This document shows positions 26,914-40,052 of a stretch of 64,000 nt of DNA, in pieces. Below the pieces are notes generated by a model that was not told the origin of the DNA, did not search any database, and was given only the letters and a program-made list of their open reading frames with translations. The DNA lies in contig NC_063045.1 in NCBI RefSeq assembly GCF_018812025.1, positions 50,325,629 through 50,389,628 of the forward strand. The letters run 5' to 3'. Every line of letters begins with the position of its first letter. Position 1 is the first letter of the stretch. The stretch comes from Megalobrama amblycephala (taxonomy: Eukaryota; Chordata; Actinopteri; Cypriniformes; Xenocyprididae). A program made the translations under genes and the position numbers.

Positions 26914-28510
26914 CAGTGGGTACGGAAAGTATTAAGACCCCCTTAAATTTTTCACTCTTTGTTATATTGCAGCCATTTGCTAAAATCATTTAAGTTCATT
27001 TTTTTCCTCATTAATGTACACACAGCACCCCATATTGACAGAAAAACACAGAATTGTTGACATTTTTGCAGATTTATTAAAAAAGAAAAACTGAAATATC
27101 ACATGGTCCTAAGTATTCAGACCCTTTGCTGTGACACTCATATATTTAACTCAGGTGCTGTCCATTTCTTCTGATCATCCTTGAGATGGTTCTGCACCTT
27201 CATTGGAGTCCAGCTGTGTTTGATTATACTGATTGGACTTGATTAGGAAAGCCACACACCTGTCTATATAAGACCTTACAGCTCACAGTGCATATCAGAG
27301 CAAATGAGAATCATGAGGTCAAAGGAACTGCCTGAAGAGCTCAGAGACAGAATTGTGGCAAGGCACAGATCTGGCCAAGGTTACAAAAATGTTTTGCTGC
27401 ACTTAAGGTTCCTAAGAGCACAGTGGCCTCCATAATCCTTAAATGGAAGACGTTTGGGACGACCAGAACCCTTCCTAGAGCTGGCCGTCTGGCCAAACTG
27501 AGCTATCGGGGGAGAAGAGCCTTGGTGAGAGAGGTAAAGAAGAACCCAAAGATCACTGTGGCTGAGCTCCAGAGATGCAGTCGGGAGATGGGAGAAAGTT
27601 GTAGAAAGTCTCCCATCACTGCAGCCCTCCAACAGTCGGGGCTTTATGGCAGAGTGGCCCGACGGAAGCCTCTCCTCAGTGCAAGACACATGAAAGCCCG
27701 CATGGAGTTTGCTAAGATGGTGAGAAATAAGATTCTCTGGTCTGATGAGACCAAGATAGAACTTTTTGGCCTCAATTCTAAGCGGTATGTATGGAGAAAA
27801 CCAGGCATTACTCATCACCTGTTAAATACAGTCCCAGCAGTGAAGCATGGTGGTGGCAGCATCATGCTGTGGGGATGTTTTTCAGCTGCAGGGACAGGAC
27901 GACTGGTTGCAATCGAGGGAAAGATGAATGCGGCCAAGTACAGGGATATCCTGGACGAAAACCTTCTCCAGAGTGCTCAGGACCTCAGACAGGGCCGAAG
28001 GTTTACCTTCCAACAAGACAATGACAATAACAAAGGAGTGGCTTCACAACAACTCCATGACTGTTCTTGAATGGCCCAGCCAGAGCCCTGACTTAAACCC
28101 AATTGAGCATCTCTGGAGAGACCTAAAAATGGCTGTCCACCAACGTTTACCATCCAACCTGACAGAACTGGAGAGGATCTGCAAGGAGGAATGGCAGAGG
28201 ATCCCCAAATCCAGGTGTGAAAAACTTGTTGCATCTTTCCCAAAAAGACTCATGGCTGTATTAGATCAAAAGGGTGCTTCTACTAAATACTGAGCAAAGG
28301 GTCTGAATACTTAGGACCATGTGAGATTTCAGTTTTTCTTTTTTAATAAATCTACAAAAATGTCAACAATTCTGTGTTTTTCTGTCAATATGGGGTGCTG
28401 TGTGTACATTAATGAGGAAAAAAAATGAACTTAAATGATTTTAGCAAATGGCTGCAATATAACAAAGAGTGAAAAATTTAAGGGGGTCTTAATACTTTCC
28501 ATACCCACTG
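26914..28510 (+). mobile_element. Tc1-like transposon, full length but decayed
   Basis: The ends are CAGTGGGTACGGAAAGTATT and the inverse AATACTTTCCATACCCACTG, with about 90 bp of near-perfect inverted repeat on each side. TA flanks both (26912-26913 and 28511-28512). The length of about 1.6 kb is normal for Tc1 elements. It encodes a recognisable but frameshifted transposase (27304-28293). It sits in the first dlg2 intron in sense orientation. Confidence 0.95.
27304..28293 (+). pseudogene. Tc1-type transposase pseudogene
   Basis: The product of an intact copy would cut and join transposon ends at TA sites through a DDE-type catalytic triad. An ATG at 27304 opens with a helix-turn-helix start (SKELPEELRDRIVARH). 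A one-base loss in an A-run near 27387 breaks the frame. The frame 27423-28070 then carries the DNA-binding linker and the first two catalytic regions (WSDETKIELFG, and FQQDND at about 28010). A deletion at about 28021-28035 removes the segment after the second Asp and shifts the frame. The last part (27928-28293 frame) carries SPDLNPIEHLW with the catalytic Glu and the stop at 28293. All three catalytic residues are present, but in different frames, so no active enzyme is expected. Confidence 0.92.
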
Positions 28511-28879
28511 TATAGGGCTAAGGGGACGCTGTGTGTGCAGGCTGGGAGTGGTTTTCAATCACCTTTCAGCTCAAACTGTTGACTGGACATGGTTAGACCT
28601 CTCTCTGATCATCTTTCCATTCAGAGAAAGTCACTAAGAGACACTTTTAACCACTACTTTTACTATAGGACCAGAAAATTATTTTGTGTGTATGTTTGTG
28701 TGTGTGTGCACACTGTAATTTGTATATTAATATTTAGGAATTAAAAAAAAAAAAAGACCCATATAAATGCCATTTTTCCTTCTCAGCATACATGTAATTT
28801 AATTGCAATACATTTGATTAATTCATAAGAATGTAATTTTTTTAAATTATTTTTATATAATTAAATTAGAAAATTAAAA

Positions 28880-29330
28880 AATTATGCTTCAGGGTCAGTA
28901 AGTTTTTTTAAAAATGTTTTTGAAGTCTCTCATCCTTAACAAGGCTGTCTTGATTTCCATTTGAATATATTTTAAAATGTAATTTATTCTTATGATGGCA
29001 AAGCTACATTTTCAGCATCGTTACTCCAGTCTTCAGTGTCACATGATCCTTCAGAAATCATTCTGACATACTGATTTGGTTCTCAAGTAACATTTCTTAT
29101 TATTATCAATGTTGAAATCCATTGTGCTGCTTCATGTTGTTGTTGTTGTTTTTGTTTTTTTTTCCCTTCAGATTCTGTGATGAATAGAAATCATTTATAT
29201 GAAATAGAAATCTTTTATAATATTATACATGTCTTTACTGTCAATTTTGATCAATTCCATGCATCCTTGCTGAATAAAATTAATAATTTCTTGAAAAAAA
29301 ATCATATTGACCCAGACTTTTAGATGGTAG
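28880..29330 (+). repeat. Interspersed repeat family B, copy 3
   Basis: Forward-oriented copy: 'gatggcaaagctacattttcagcatcgttactccagtcttcagtgtcacatgatccttcagaaatcatt' through 'catccttgctgaataaaat'. It is opposite to copies 1, 2 and 6. Confidence 0.8.
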
Positions 29331-31239
29331 CATAACTATTATTATTTTTTACAATTTTTTTTAGTAAAGTAATTATAAATAAAATTTGAAGCATTACTTT
29401 GAAAACCCTAATCAAGCGTTGATGGGTTTATATGGGGTCCCTCTAGTCTCCTGCTCTTGGATGCTGCTTTGGGTTGGTGTCTCTGTGGTTTTCAGGCTGT
29501 TGTTGTTGACTTTTTCTTCTTGTGCATTATTGACGGTGGTGTGGTAGCTCTATGTATAGTTTCTGTGGCCTGAATTATTGAGAGCGGTAAAGTGGGACAA
29601 GAGCAGAGGCTCTGAACGCCTTTGCAGGACCTCTCTGAGCAGCACATTACACATCTGCAGACCAATCATTATTTATCATCATCTTTAACATTTGTTTAAG
29701 CAAAAAGCCAACCACTAGCTAGTGTAATTTGCAGTTGTTTGCTCTTCTGCAAAATGCAAATACCCTTTGCTCTTACACTGTTTTTCAAGGGCAAAATGGT
29801 CAGCATACTGCATTATATTTTTAAATGCCCATGACTGGTCTATTTGTTTCACTAAAGGGTATTTTTCATCTGGTAATTTGATATACCGGAAATCATATTA
29901 GGAATGTCTGATGAGTAGTTTAATTGAAGTTTACATTCATCCCTCTTGCGATTTAACTCACTGAGATACAGTTCTCAAGTGTTAAGGTGAAATGCTATCA
30001 CTCATAAGGACAACCGTAATTATTCCATTGTGCTTATTAACACACAATTAACCTTGGTGTTGATAGGGTCCCTAGGTACGCCACACTGTATTAATCATGT
30101 TTTGCCTGAGTAGCAATGCACTTCACACCCATTTTTGAGGTGATAAGGCTTTCTGTTCAGTGATCTGGATCTCATAAACATCTGTGCCACAACACAATAT
30201 TAAACACTTCTCAAAACACCCGCACTAGCTAAAAAAGTATTCGAGAAGTCTGGCGTGATGTTTTAAGTTACATAAAGTGGCATAAACTCTGAGTTTAAAC
30301 CTGAGCACTTTCTTGATCTTGTATTACCTGCCCTAAAATGCTGATACGCTGAAAACAGACACTTCTGTGTAGCAAGACTTTTCCCAACTCTGCAGAGGCA
30401 TGAAGATGCTTAAAGCAGAAAGTCTGCCCCAGTTTGGCTCCACAATAAGCCCTTAAGATGTTTGTGTTCGTGCTCTCTTTACCAAACACTGCAGAGCTGG
30501 TCTGCCCTATACCACACACACACACACACACATTTTTCATACTAAATGTGGATTCAGACACAGCAACTTATCTATTTCTTGCATCTTTAGCCTTAAAACA
30601 TTATGGCAAACTGTTCTGTTCCATTCTCTAGCATCCAATACCATTTTTAACACACAAATAATTTTTTATCCCCTAATGTTTATTGAGAGCTGTGTATGAA
30701 GTTGATTATGTAATGCCATCACCTCTGTGCTGGGCTGGGCCACGTGAGCGCTGGCTGAAAGAGGCCGGTCGTGCTCTGTATCCATGTGTTTTTGCGAGCA
30801 CTTACACACAGATAATGCTGGAAACAGACAGCATCCACTTCCGTCGATTGTGACTGAATTAATGAACACATCAACAAAGAGTCTGTATGCCCATTGAAAA
30901 GCTTTTTCTACTAAAATTTATTCAAATTTGTCTGTTTTGCCCAGCCACGTTTACATCGAGAGTAGATGCTGTCGGTGTACGTTTGGCACTGGTGCCCTTC
31001 TTCTGTTGACTGTCTTTTGTCTCGTCAGGCTAGACTTCATTAGCACTAGAATTGACATGAAGAGACGTGTTAGTCCAGCAACCCACTGCCCCTGCTGCCG
31101 GTAAAGCTGCGTGCACAAATAAATTCCATCAATGGCTTGAGAAACTTCCATATAGAAGATTCTGTATCACAATTAGCTGTCATGACTGCGTTCTCTCTGT
31201 TCCTCAAACAGCAATTTTCAATGCACAACACCTCTGATA
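29331..31239. other. dlg2 intron sequence without recognisable features
   Basis: Mostly unique, moderately AT-rich. One short (CA)n lies at about 30513-30531. No supported gene. Confidence 0.55.
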
Positions 31240-31267
31240 AAGCATTGCCATTTTGGTTATTGCAGGT

Positions 31268-32228
31268 AAATGTGGGCCAAATCAGATTTTTTTTTTTTTT
31301 TTTTTTTTTTGCCCACATGTGACTCATATCTGTTTTCCCCATGACAGTGTGAACAGTACAAATCATATGGAATCTGATCTTTTCATTTCCAATTTTACCA
31401 CTTGTGCTAAATCCGATACAGGTCAGATTTGTAATGTGACCACAGTGTGAACAGTCATATCGGAATGTACATCACTCGAGATCAATTAGTCACGATTCTG
31501 CGCTCATGGGAGATCTTTTCAAAGATTTTACAAACCCAGCGTTATCAAGACAGTTGCAAAAGGTAGTAAATAGAAGGGCAGTGATGTGTCAGAACTCGTA
31601 AGTATTACAGAGACAGCTCTATAATACAAGCAAAACATGAGGGCTCGTATCATAAAGGTTTCAAAACTCTGCTCTCTATTGTCACATCATTCTTTATTTT
31701 TCATATTGAAGCTTCCACTTCCGCCGCAGATCACATTATAAATAAAAGCGTAATCACTTATTTTAATGCCCTCTGTGTTTATTTCCTTATGACAGCATGC
31801 TGTGTGTGTTGCCAAGTCCATGATTTTTCCACAGAATCGGGTTACGTTTTCACTGTTGCCGCGGGTTGTTTTGCAACTCCGTGGGTTGAAACGACCAAAC
31901 TAACACGATATTTAACCCTCGGAATGCAATTTTTTTTTTTTTTCCGGGATACCCCACGGAACGCGGTTGGGCTAGTTTTGGACTAGTTTTGAGAAGCAAT
32001 TTATGTGGTACATTTTTGAGAAGCAATTTTGTGGTAAAAGCCTGGCAACCCCGTTTGCATAGTTCTATCTGCGCATGCAGGTCAGTTCAGAACCATGATC
32101 TGTTCACACTGGAAATCTGATATTGGCCACATTTAAAACAACAATGTGAACAGCTAAACAAAATAAAAAATCAGATCAGAACAAAAATCAGAATTGAGCA
32201 TTAATGCTCACAGTGTGAACGTAGCCAA
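31268..32228. mobile_element. Probable inverted-repeat DNA element
   Basis: 31268-31287 and 32115-32134 are near-perfect reverse complements (ATGTGG(G)CCAA..TCAGAT). Copies of 'cagtgtgaaca' occur near the left part and its inverse near the right. The right end reads 'cacagtgtgaacgtagcc', a motif I associate with fish hAT-like ends. A poly-T (about 31288-31310) and a second T-run (31930-31943) interrupt it. The outer left end and the target-site duplication were not found. Confidence 0.4.
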
Positions 32229-32315
32229 AGTGTTAGGTAGAAATATCCAAGGGTTTACAGTTTGTATATTTCAGTTCTCACTGTCTTATTTCACAAAAGC
32301 AACATTCCCTAAAAA

Positions 32316-32324
<9 letters not shown>

Positions 32325-32393
<69 letters not shown>
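32325..32393. repeat. (TA)n microsatellite
   Basis: About 34 AT/TA units following a short poly-A. The open frame across it is an artefact. Confidence 0.95.
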
Positions 32394-32395
<2 letters not shown>

Positions 32396-32477
32396 CCATG
32401 TTTGTTGTTTGTTTGTATATTTATTTATATTTGACACTATGGTACTACTATGTTGTTTAATACTATGGTGTTTTGAA

Positions 32478-32840
32478 TATACACACTACCTTTCAGAAGT
32501 TTGTGGTCGGTAAGATTTCATTAAATCTGTTTTTGAAAGACTCTCTTTTATCTATTTGATCAAAAATAAAGTAAAATAGTAATATTCTGAAATATTGCTG
32601 TTTAAAATAACTTTCTATTTTAATAAATCTTGTATGTGTAATTTATTTCTGTGATGGCAAAGCTGAATTTTCAGCAGCAATATTTGAGTCTTCAGTGTCA
32701 CATGATCCTTCAGAAATCCTTCTAATATGCTGATTTGGTGCCTAGTTAACTTTTTTTTTGTAACAATGTAAAAGTCTTTCACTTTTGATAATTTTAATGC
32801 CCTTGCTGAATCAAAATATAAATTAGAAAAAAATCTGTAG
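32478..32840 (+). repeat. Interspersed repeat family B, copy 4
   Basis: Starts 'cacactacctttcagaagtttgtggtcggtaagatt' and continues through 'gatggcaaagctgaattttcagca', 'cttcagtgtcacatgatccttcagaaatc' and 'ccttgctgaatcaaaat'. Forward orientation. Confidence 0.8.
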
Positions 32841-33409
32841 ACTGTAGTTTATTTAATTTAATTTAATTTAATTTATTATTCATATATTTATCTAACTCCC
32901 ATGAAATTGCAATCTGATATCCTCACTGTACAATTATACCTCCACAGTGCTGTTTCGTATTGATTACTTTGTGAAAGAACAAATAACTACTTCCTAACTC
33001 CATCAGATAACCTTAAATTACTCTGAACCACATTTAGTTTCAGTATGAGGTCATCAAATACACCAAAGCCTCATAAAGAAAAAATGACTCAGCAATTCTT
33101 GATGTTGTCTTTGATCTTCAGCGTTAATTATTCAAGGTACCCAAATTAAATTTCCGATGTGCTGGTTTTATATTTATCTCTGTAGAAAAGTTATAGACAC
33201 CCACATCCACAGAGTTAATATTATACTGTCAGACAGAGTGCTGATGAACTTGTGGATGTCTGGTGTTAATCTAAAATAAATCTGCATATAATTTGCATAT
33301 TGATGAATGCAGTCATATTTATTTATTGTACCACCTGATGGGAGCATGTAATGTTGTAACAATGACGGGTTCAAATTAAAATTGGGCTTTGGCATTATCC
33401 ACAAGTTTC

Positions 33410-34595
33410 CTACGCCCCATGAGGCCTTGCGTCAAACGTGGGAGCGTCTTCCGGTTCGAAGTAAACAAGCTGGACGTGACACTCATTCATTCAACATTTG
33501 ACAGTCATTCAAGATTTAACGATCCAAACTTGCCAACGTTTGTTTTTTACTTAAAGATTTAAGATTCCAGCATAAATATTTGAACAATGTTTTACAATAA
33601 AAAATGTTACATTAAGAGTAATGTATTAATTTATGTCAGGAGTGCAGATCAATCATGCTAAATCTAACAGACCTATTCAGTTGCGCCTGCTTCCATTTAT
33701 TTACGATCACGAGAATGCACAAAACAACTCCACTAAGGCTTTTAAATCCAAAGGCTTACACATTTAGAAATATATTGATAACATACCCTATGTTTACGTC
33801 ACTTTTCTGAGCATTTCTATTTATTTTCCTCTAAATTATGCGATGATTGCAATCCGAGGATGTTTGCGCGATCTCTTGTCTATCTATCCTGATCCTTTCA
33901 GCCAGAGCAACAGAGGGAGCTCATGAGAAGGCAACAGGAGTTATGAGTTATACGAGTTAACCGGAGTGTGTGAATCTGTGAAAGATATGCATTTGTCAGG
34001 AATCAACAGGCACAGGGAAGAGACAGATAAAACATTAAACTAAATAAATACACGATTATAATCATATAAGAATTGTCTTCGTCCCTCAAGCAGTCTCTGA
34101 TATTTTCCATAAACGTGTGTATTTATCGCAATGGTTAACATCAGTAGCCTTTAGCATCGCATACAGTGGAAACGCGACTGGCTCTGGCACGCACGATACG
34201 TTAGGAGTAAAATATCACATCATATGGCTTTGGTGCATCAGTGACAGGTGAAGTACAGACAGCGGGTTGTTCATGTATTGCAGGGTCAGGATGCTCTAGT
34301 CATGCAGTAGCACTGTTGTGGAAGGTCAGTAAAGTAAAGGGCAATTAAGGGCACGAAAACTGTTTATTGTATTGTGATATTATTAACTAATAAATGTACT
34401 AAACTGAAATGTTGTCCCTGAGCGCCGTAACGACATCTCTCATAAAGATTTGCAACTTTGCAAAGTAAACAATGATCCAAAAAACACTTAGCCTCTTTGC
34501 TAATTAGCACACTAAATACCATTGGTATGCTACTTCCGCCGCCTCACCGGAAGTTGTACCCACGTTCTCTTTTACAGTAGCGGCCCGCGGAAACA
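33410..34595. mobile_element. Possible transposon with imperfect terminal inverted repeats
   Basis: The left zone (about 33418-33468) contains 'aacgtgggagcgtcttccggttcgaagtaaacaag'. The right zone (about 34530-34595) contains, in inverse, 'gaacgtgggtacaacttccggtgaggcggcggaagtag'. The match is partial, and no target-site duplication was resolved. The higher GC ends contrast with the AT-rich interior. An alternative is two unrelated GC-rich patches. Confidence 0.3.
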
Positions 34596-35393
34596 GGTGG
34601 ATAGAGCTCAGAATATCAACATAATATTCAAGACCATTTAATAGAAATTTTGCAATATGCAAAAGCTGTCTTCACGCTTATGACTAGTAGTTTAGAAATG
34701 TCATCCAAGTTGAAAATTGGAGTCATCTTTCTGGGTGGATGTGTCTCAGGGGACGGCCTCTTTATGACTCACTTTCTGAAATGGCCAATATTGCTCTTTG
34801 TCATCCAGGGAGATATTAAACTTAGCTTTTGCTCATTTACGTTCTGTTTGCTTTTTATTTCCAACCATTAAACTGTCATATTTTGAGATAACGCTGCAAT
34901 TATCTCTTTTAATCTCTTTAATGTTTGTCTGCCATGCCATGATGGACCTCATCAGTACATAATAGCTCCAGCTAGATGGCACATTTCTGTTGCTGATCCT
35001 GCCTTGTCATTTATCAAAAAAAGAAAAAAAGTTGGAGATGCTTGCAGAATATACTTAACCCTATAAACCTATTTGATGCTCAAATTTCTAAGGCTTCTAA
35101 ATTATCAACGTGATGAAAACTTTGCTGAAAACCCGTTGTCTGATTGATAGCTTGTACTTTCTTAGCAAGTAAAAGGGCTTTTAGTATCATACTAAAAATG
35201 TCCACTTTCAGTTTGTACACGTCTTTTTGAGGTGAAAACTTTCTGATTTTTACAAAGTAACTAAGAATCAATTTTATATTGTTAGTAGTATTTCAAGATG
35301 AACACTTACTGGACTCAAGCAACTTAACTTGATTTACTTGATTATCCATACATCATTTTTAGGTTAAAAAACATGTTGAAATGTGGGAATCAA

Positions 35394-35787
35394 ATATGTG
35401 ACCTATATTTGTAGCAATAGCCAACAATACATTGTATGGGTCAAAATTATCTATTTGTCTTTTATGCCAAAAATCATTAGGATATTAAGTAAAGATCATG
35501 TTCCATGAATATATTTTGTTCATTTCCTACTGTAAATATATCAAAAATCTATTTTTGTGAGTGGATATACATTGCTAAGGACTTAATTTGGACAACTTTA
35601 AATGCAATTTTCTTTTTGCACCCTCAGATTCCAGAATTTCAAATAGCTGTATCTCGGCCAAATATTGTCCTACCCTAACAAACCATACAAAAATATGGAA
35701 AGCATATTTATTCAGATTTATTGATGCATAAATCTCACTTTCAAAAAATTGACCCTTATGGCTGGTTTTGTGGTCCAGGTTCACATA
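35394..35787 (-). mobile_element. Interspersed DNA element ending in 'ggttttgtggtccaggttcacat'
   Basis: The left boundary is 'tatgtgacctatatttgtagcaatagcc' and the right boundary is 'cccttatggctggttttgtggtccaggttcacat', so GTGACC-like ends are inverted. The interior has blocks ('atcatgttccatgaatatattttgt', 'tgtatctcggccaaatattgtcct') that I recognise as a widespread fish repeat. Non-coding. Confidence 0.6.
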
Positions 35788-37219
35788 TGATACATGCTTG
35801 TGAGGAACGTTTATTTGTATGTTTTGCCCCCACAATGAAAACTACAGAACTTTGTTCATAAAATAAGCATTTAAATATCATCTTACTAAGACATTATTGA
35901 GAGATATAGAGTGACAACTGATATGTATGTGAATTTATGTAAGTATTCTGTGACACTGTTTTAAAATCTCACTGATTTGCGTTATAAGCTGTCAAAATTC
36001 CATCTTTTTGGCCATATAAATTTCATCAACTACACTAAATTTCATGGTATTTTTGCTCAGTTTGGGTCTCTGAATAAAACTGATGTTTTTCAGACTTTTA
36101 TTTCATATGCCATGTTTCACAGGGTTAAAAAAAACAAACACATTGTTAAGTGTGAAGTCAGGCTGACTTTGTCTTTCAAACCTCGGTGGCAAAGCTGGAG
36201 CTTTTAATGAGTTTTTTCCTTTCTGTGCTTTCCAACACATCTCTCTGGTTCCCCGGTCCCTCAGTGATTGAGGCTGTAGCTCTCAAGGCGGGAGATGTAT
36301 TAATGTAATTAGAGGCATTGCACAGTAAGCAGGGACAGCCTCAATCTCTGCTGTCAATCGATCTTTAGTCGCCGCTACAGGCCGGCTGTATCTCCCTGGG
36401 GATTTGTGTAGTAGGACATCTCTGAATGCTAATGCATCTGTGATAAGCCTCCAGCTGAATGAGTTTGTGGAGTGTGCTAGCCCACCTTTTATTATTGTTA
36501 AAGGTGGTGTGCCTCTAGTGGTAACAAACAGAATTACAAAAATAATGACTGTTTTCAATTAGGTTTCCTAAACACAGGTCCGCCATTGGTCAGAAAAACT
36601 GATACAAATTCAAAGAAATCCAGAAAAACAGAGACAAACCCAACCCCAAATTCAAGCCATTGGTTGAGCAAGTGTTGCTGTGATGGGCTGGTTGGGATTC
36701 TCCAGCAACAGAGCAATGTTTTGAAGGTGCCATAGAGCTAGTGTTTACTTGCTTTGATTTACAAATGGCTGTTGTTTAGCCTAATACAAAGTTGTGAAAT
36801 GTGTTTGACATCAGTGGAAGCGAGAACAGCCAACACAGATGCTAAACATCTATTAGACATGTTGAACTGTGGGACTAATGCAAATGATGCAGGTTTGAGT
36901 GCTTCCCGAAACTATTCCCCCACTCATTCCTCAGTAACTTTGTCACTAAATAAAAAAGTAAATAAATAATCTGTAAAAGAAAGCAAAACAAAGAAAATCC
37001 AAAAAGACATTTAGTCGTGCATGCCAAAACATATGCCTTGAACTGTTTGGCAGCATCAGAAATGCAGTATTAGCTTTTGTTAAACTATTTAAAGTGGTCA
37101 GTTGAAGGATGTTGATTTCCCAACCCCACCTCTTAGTGAACGAAAGACAAAATGTGTGTCAGAATCTAGTCACGATGGGATTAACATGCAGGTTTCACAA
37201 AACATTTTTAGATTTTTCG
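35788..37219. other. dlg2 intron sequence without recognisable features
   Basis: No supported gene. 36210-36480 is less AT-rich and complex and could be conserved non-coding DNA, but that cannot be judged from one sequence. Confidence 0.45.
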
Positions 37220-37660
37220 ATATTTTTGAAACAAGTCTCTTCTGCTCACCAAGGCTGCATTTATCTGATCAAAAATACAGCAAGAAAAAATGTGAAATGT
37301 TATTACAATTTAAAACAACTGTTTTCTGTTTTAATATATTTTAAAATCTGATTTATTCCTGCTATTTCATTTATTTCTGCAGTCTTCAGTGTCACATGAT
37401 CCTTTAGAAATCATTCTAATATGCCGAATTGCTGCTCAAGAAACCTTTCTCATTTTCAATGTTGAAAACAGTTGTGCTGCTTAATATTTTTGTGGAAACA
37501 TTTTTTTTTATTTTTTATTTTTTTTTATGTATAGACAGTTTAAAAGAACAGCACTTTTTTGATTTAGAAATATTTTGTAACATTATAAATGGCTTTACTG
37601 TCACTTTTTATTTATTGTATCATTCCAGCTGAATAAAATTATTAGACTTTTCAATGGCAA
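37220..37660 (+). repeat. Interspersed repeat family B, copy 5
   Basis: Forward copy: 'ctcaccaaggctgcatttatctgatcaaaaatacag', 'cttcagtgtcacatgatcctttagaaatcattctaatatgc', 'gctcaagaaacctttct', 'gaataaaattattagac'. Short frames over it are shadows. Confidence 0.8.
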
Positions 37661-38469
37661 TATACTGAGTAATAGTTGACTTTATTCCATCATATTCAGA
37701 GTAATACTTTGGATTATCACTCACAACAATTACACTTCTCGAGGACATTTATCTAAATGAAAGTTGTCCTGCTGTTTACCTAGTAGTAACTGGGATTAAG
37801 CCTTTTATGTGATTTATTTTAGTTATATTTGTGAGTTTGATTTGAGCTGTTTAACGTTCACATCTAAGATGAGATATTAACATCAGTGTGTTTGTTTGTT
37901 TATGGAAGCATGGATGAGGTCATGTGAGGGCAACATTGGCACTGGTCCAACCAAATTGATTGCAGATTCAAATACGAATAAAAACTGCATAATCATATCT
38001 GCATACAGTATCATCATATTTCTTATATATAGTTTAAAAATGCATTTGTGAGGTGTTGTGGTCTTAATTCACATGATTTATTCCTGCCTCCGGGACCTCA
38101 GACATCATTATTAAGGCAAATTAGCCTAACTGTGCGGTTATTGTTATTGTACAGTGAATTGTGGTACATTATGCTGTGTAAAATGAGCAAATCTTTTCTA
38201 ATAAAGGCTAATGAAGGGGTTACACTTCACAACACTAAATGAAATTAGAGAGAAGGCACAGAATAGAGGTCCACCCACTAAGATTTCTGGCCTCAGTACT
38301 GTGTGAGAGATATTAATTGACTTTGTGTTGTCAGAAACTAGCTAAACAGCACCAGAGAGAAAGAGAAACATAAACAATTTCAACATTCATGTCATAATTT
38401 TTTTTTTTTTTCCCCCTAGCAATGATCATACTCTAAATGATGAGCCATGTTTTTTCATCATTCATCTAA

Positions 38470-38510
38470 TTGATCGATCTGTGTGTGGGTGGGTGTGTGG
38501 GTAGTGTGTC

Positions 38511-38542
<32 letters not shown>

Positions 38543-39083
38543 TGATTTGAGGACGCAAATTTGTATAATGATGGGTATTATGACGTAAACATGAAATTTA
38601 AGGACATTTCATGAGTCCTCATTTTTAAAATAGCTTTAAAAACATGCTAAACAATGTTTTATTAAAAATGTAAAAGTGCAGAATGTTTTGAAGGTTTAGG
38701 AGTAGTGGTAGTGTAGGGGGATAGAATATACAGTTTGTACAGTATAAAAACCATTACGTCTATGGAATGTCCTGACTAAGATACCAAAACAAACCTGTGT
38801 ATGTGTGTGTGTGTGCATTTTTGTGACATATCAGGACACAAATTTGTATAATGACATGGGTATGACATAGGTATTACAAGGAGAGGATGACTTATGAGGA
38901 CATTACCACATGTCCCCAATTTTTAAAAGGCTTATATATTTTTTGTGAGAAAGTAAAAATGTGCACAGTTTCCTGTGATGGGTAGGTTTAGGGCTAGAGT
39001 TGGTGTAGGGCGATAGAAAATACGGTTTGTACAGTATAAAAACCAATACGCCTATGGAATATCCCCACAATTCACAAAAACAA

Positions 39084-39131
<48 letters not shown>
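38470..39131 (+). repeat. Two tandem copies of repeat family A, ending in (TG)n
   Basis: Copy 3 (38470-38810) and copy 4 (38808-39131) follow each other directly in the same orientation and share a short (GT)n at their junction. Copy 4 ends in a pure TG run (39087-39131). The run ends about 230 bp upstream of the splice acceptor of the dlg2 exon at 39362. A poly-T lies at 38517-38543. Confidence 0.8.
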
Positions 39132-39135
<4 letters not shown>

Positions 39136-39361
39136 ATGTTGTTCCAGTACAGTGGGTGTTGCTGTCGACTGTTGTTTTTAAGTTGTGTTCTTCATCATGG
39201 CATCTGTGAGCTTAGCAGTGCCCATCATGCTCTGCTGTATCCCTTAAAAACTAGGCCAGTTCACGCATCTCCAATCCACTCTGATCTTTATCTTTCTCTC
39301 TCTCTCTTTCTGTTTTCCTCTCCATCCATCTCTGTCTCCCTTCCTTTCTCTCTTTTCACAG

Positions 39362-39415
39362 GCAAGTCCTGCCCCAATTATTGTCAACACGGACACTTTG
39401 GAATCTGTACCATAC
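39362..39415 (+). CDS. dlg2: dlg2 common exon: N-terminal linker (18 codons)
   Basis: A 54-bp exon between a pyrimidine-rich acceptor (ctctcttttcacag) and a consensus donor (gtgagt); both ends are in phase 0. It encodes ASPAPIIVNTDTLESVPY. This segment is characteristic of the stretch before PDZ1 in DLG2 (mammals have ASPAPIIVNTDTLDTIPY, recalled from memory). In mammals it is the exon into which several alternative N-termini splice. Its phase accepts the candidate first exons at 17375 and 24031. The next coding exon is at 52101, after a 12.7 kb intron. Assignment to dlg2 rather than dlg1, dlg3 or dlg4 rests on this exon and the linker after PDZ2. Confidence 0.95.
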
Positions 39416-40052
39416 GTGAGTTTTGATTTTTCATTTATTTATTGCATGTTCATTGTTTATGTACAGCCATGACATTGCCTATCACCCACTTAATGAGTTC
39501 AGTGCCCACGCAGAGTGAGTGGCGAATAGGTTTGACATCATTTTTTTGCTTTTCATGAATTTAGTGTCATTTATCACTCTCCATGCTGTGCATATAAGAT
39601 CAACATATTCAATGATTGATGACTTTTCATAAATAAACCAGATAAGGAGGCCAGCGATTAGCTGTGGGTTTAGATTAGCACAGGCTTTTCTTTTATGGGA
39701 TTGAAATATTAATGTTCTGAGTCAACTGTGTTTTGGGTAGGATGTATGAGGGAGATTTGATGAATGGTTTAAAACAGATCTTGGATCAAATAAACAGTTG
39801 GTTTGGAGTAATGGTTGTCAACCAGGGAGCCAGGGCCAACTAGGGAACCTCAGGATGACTTAAAATATTTTAATTAATAAAATAACAATATATTACAATA
39901 ATTTAACTCAAAATTAAAATGTTAAAAAACAAAAAAAATCAAGATATAAACTGAAATCATATTTCTGTTAGGATTTTTGTTACATTTGTCTTTTGTTATA
40001 TGTCTGTTCTTGAAACTTCTGAAATAATGAAGTTTTGATGAAATGTGGTTAA

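Noticed and set aside
36283..36558. 91-residue minus-strand frame with a hydrophobic start resembling a signal peptide
   Set aside because: No cleavage-site context that I trust, no homology recognised, and it is open by chance in a less AT-rich patch.
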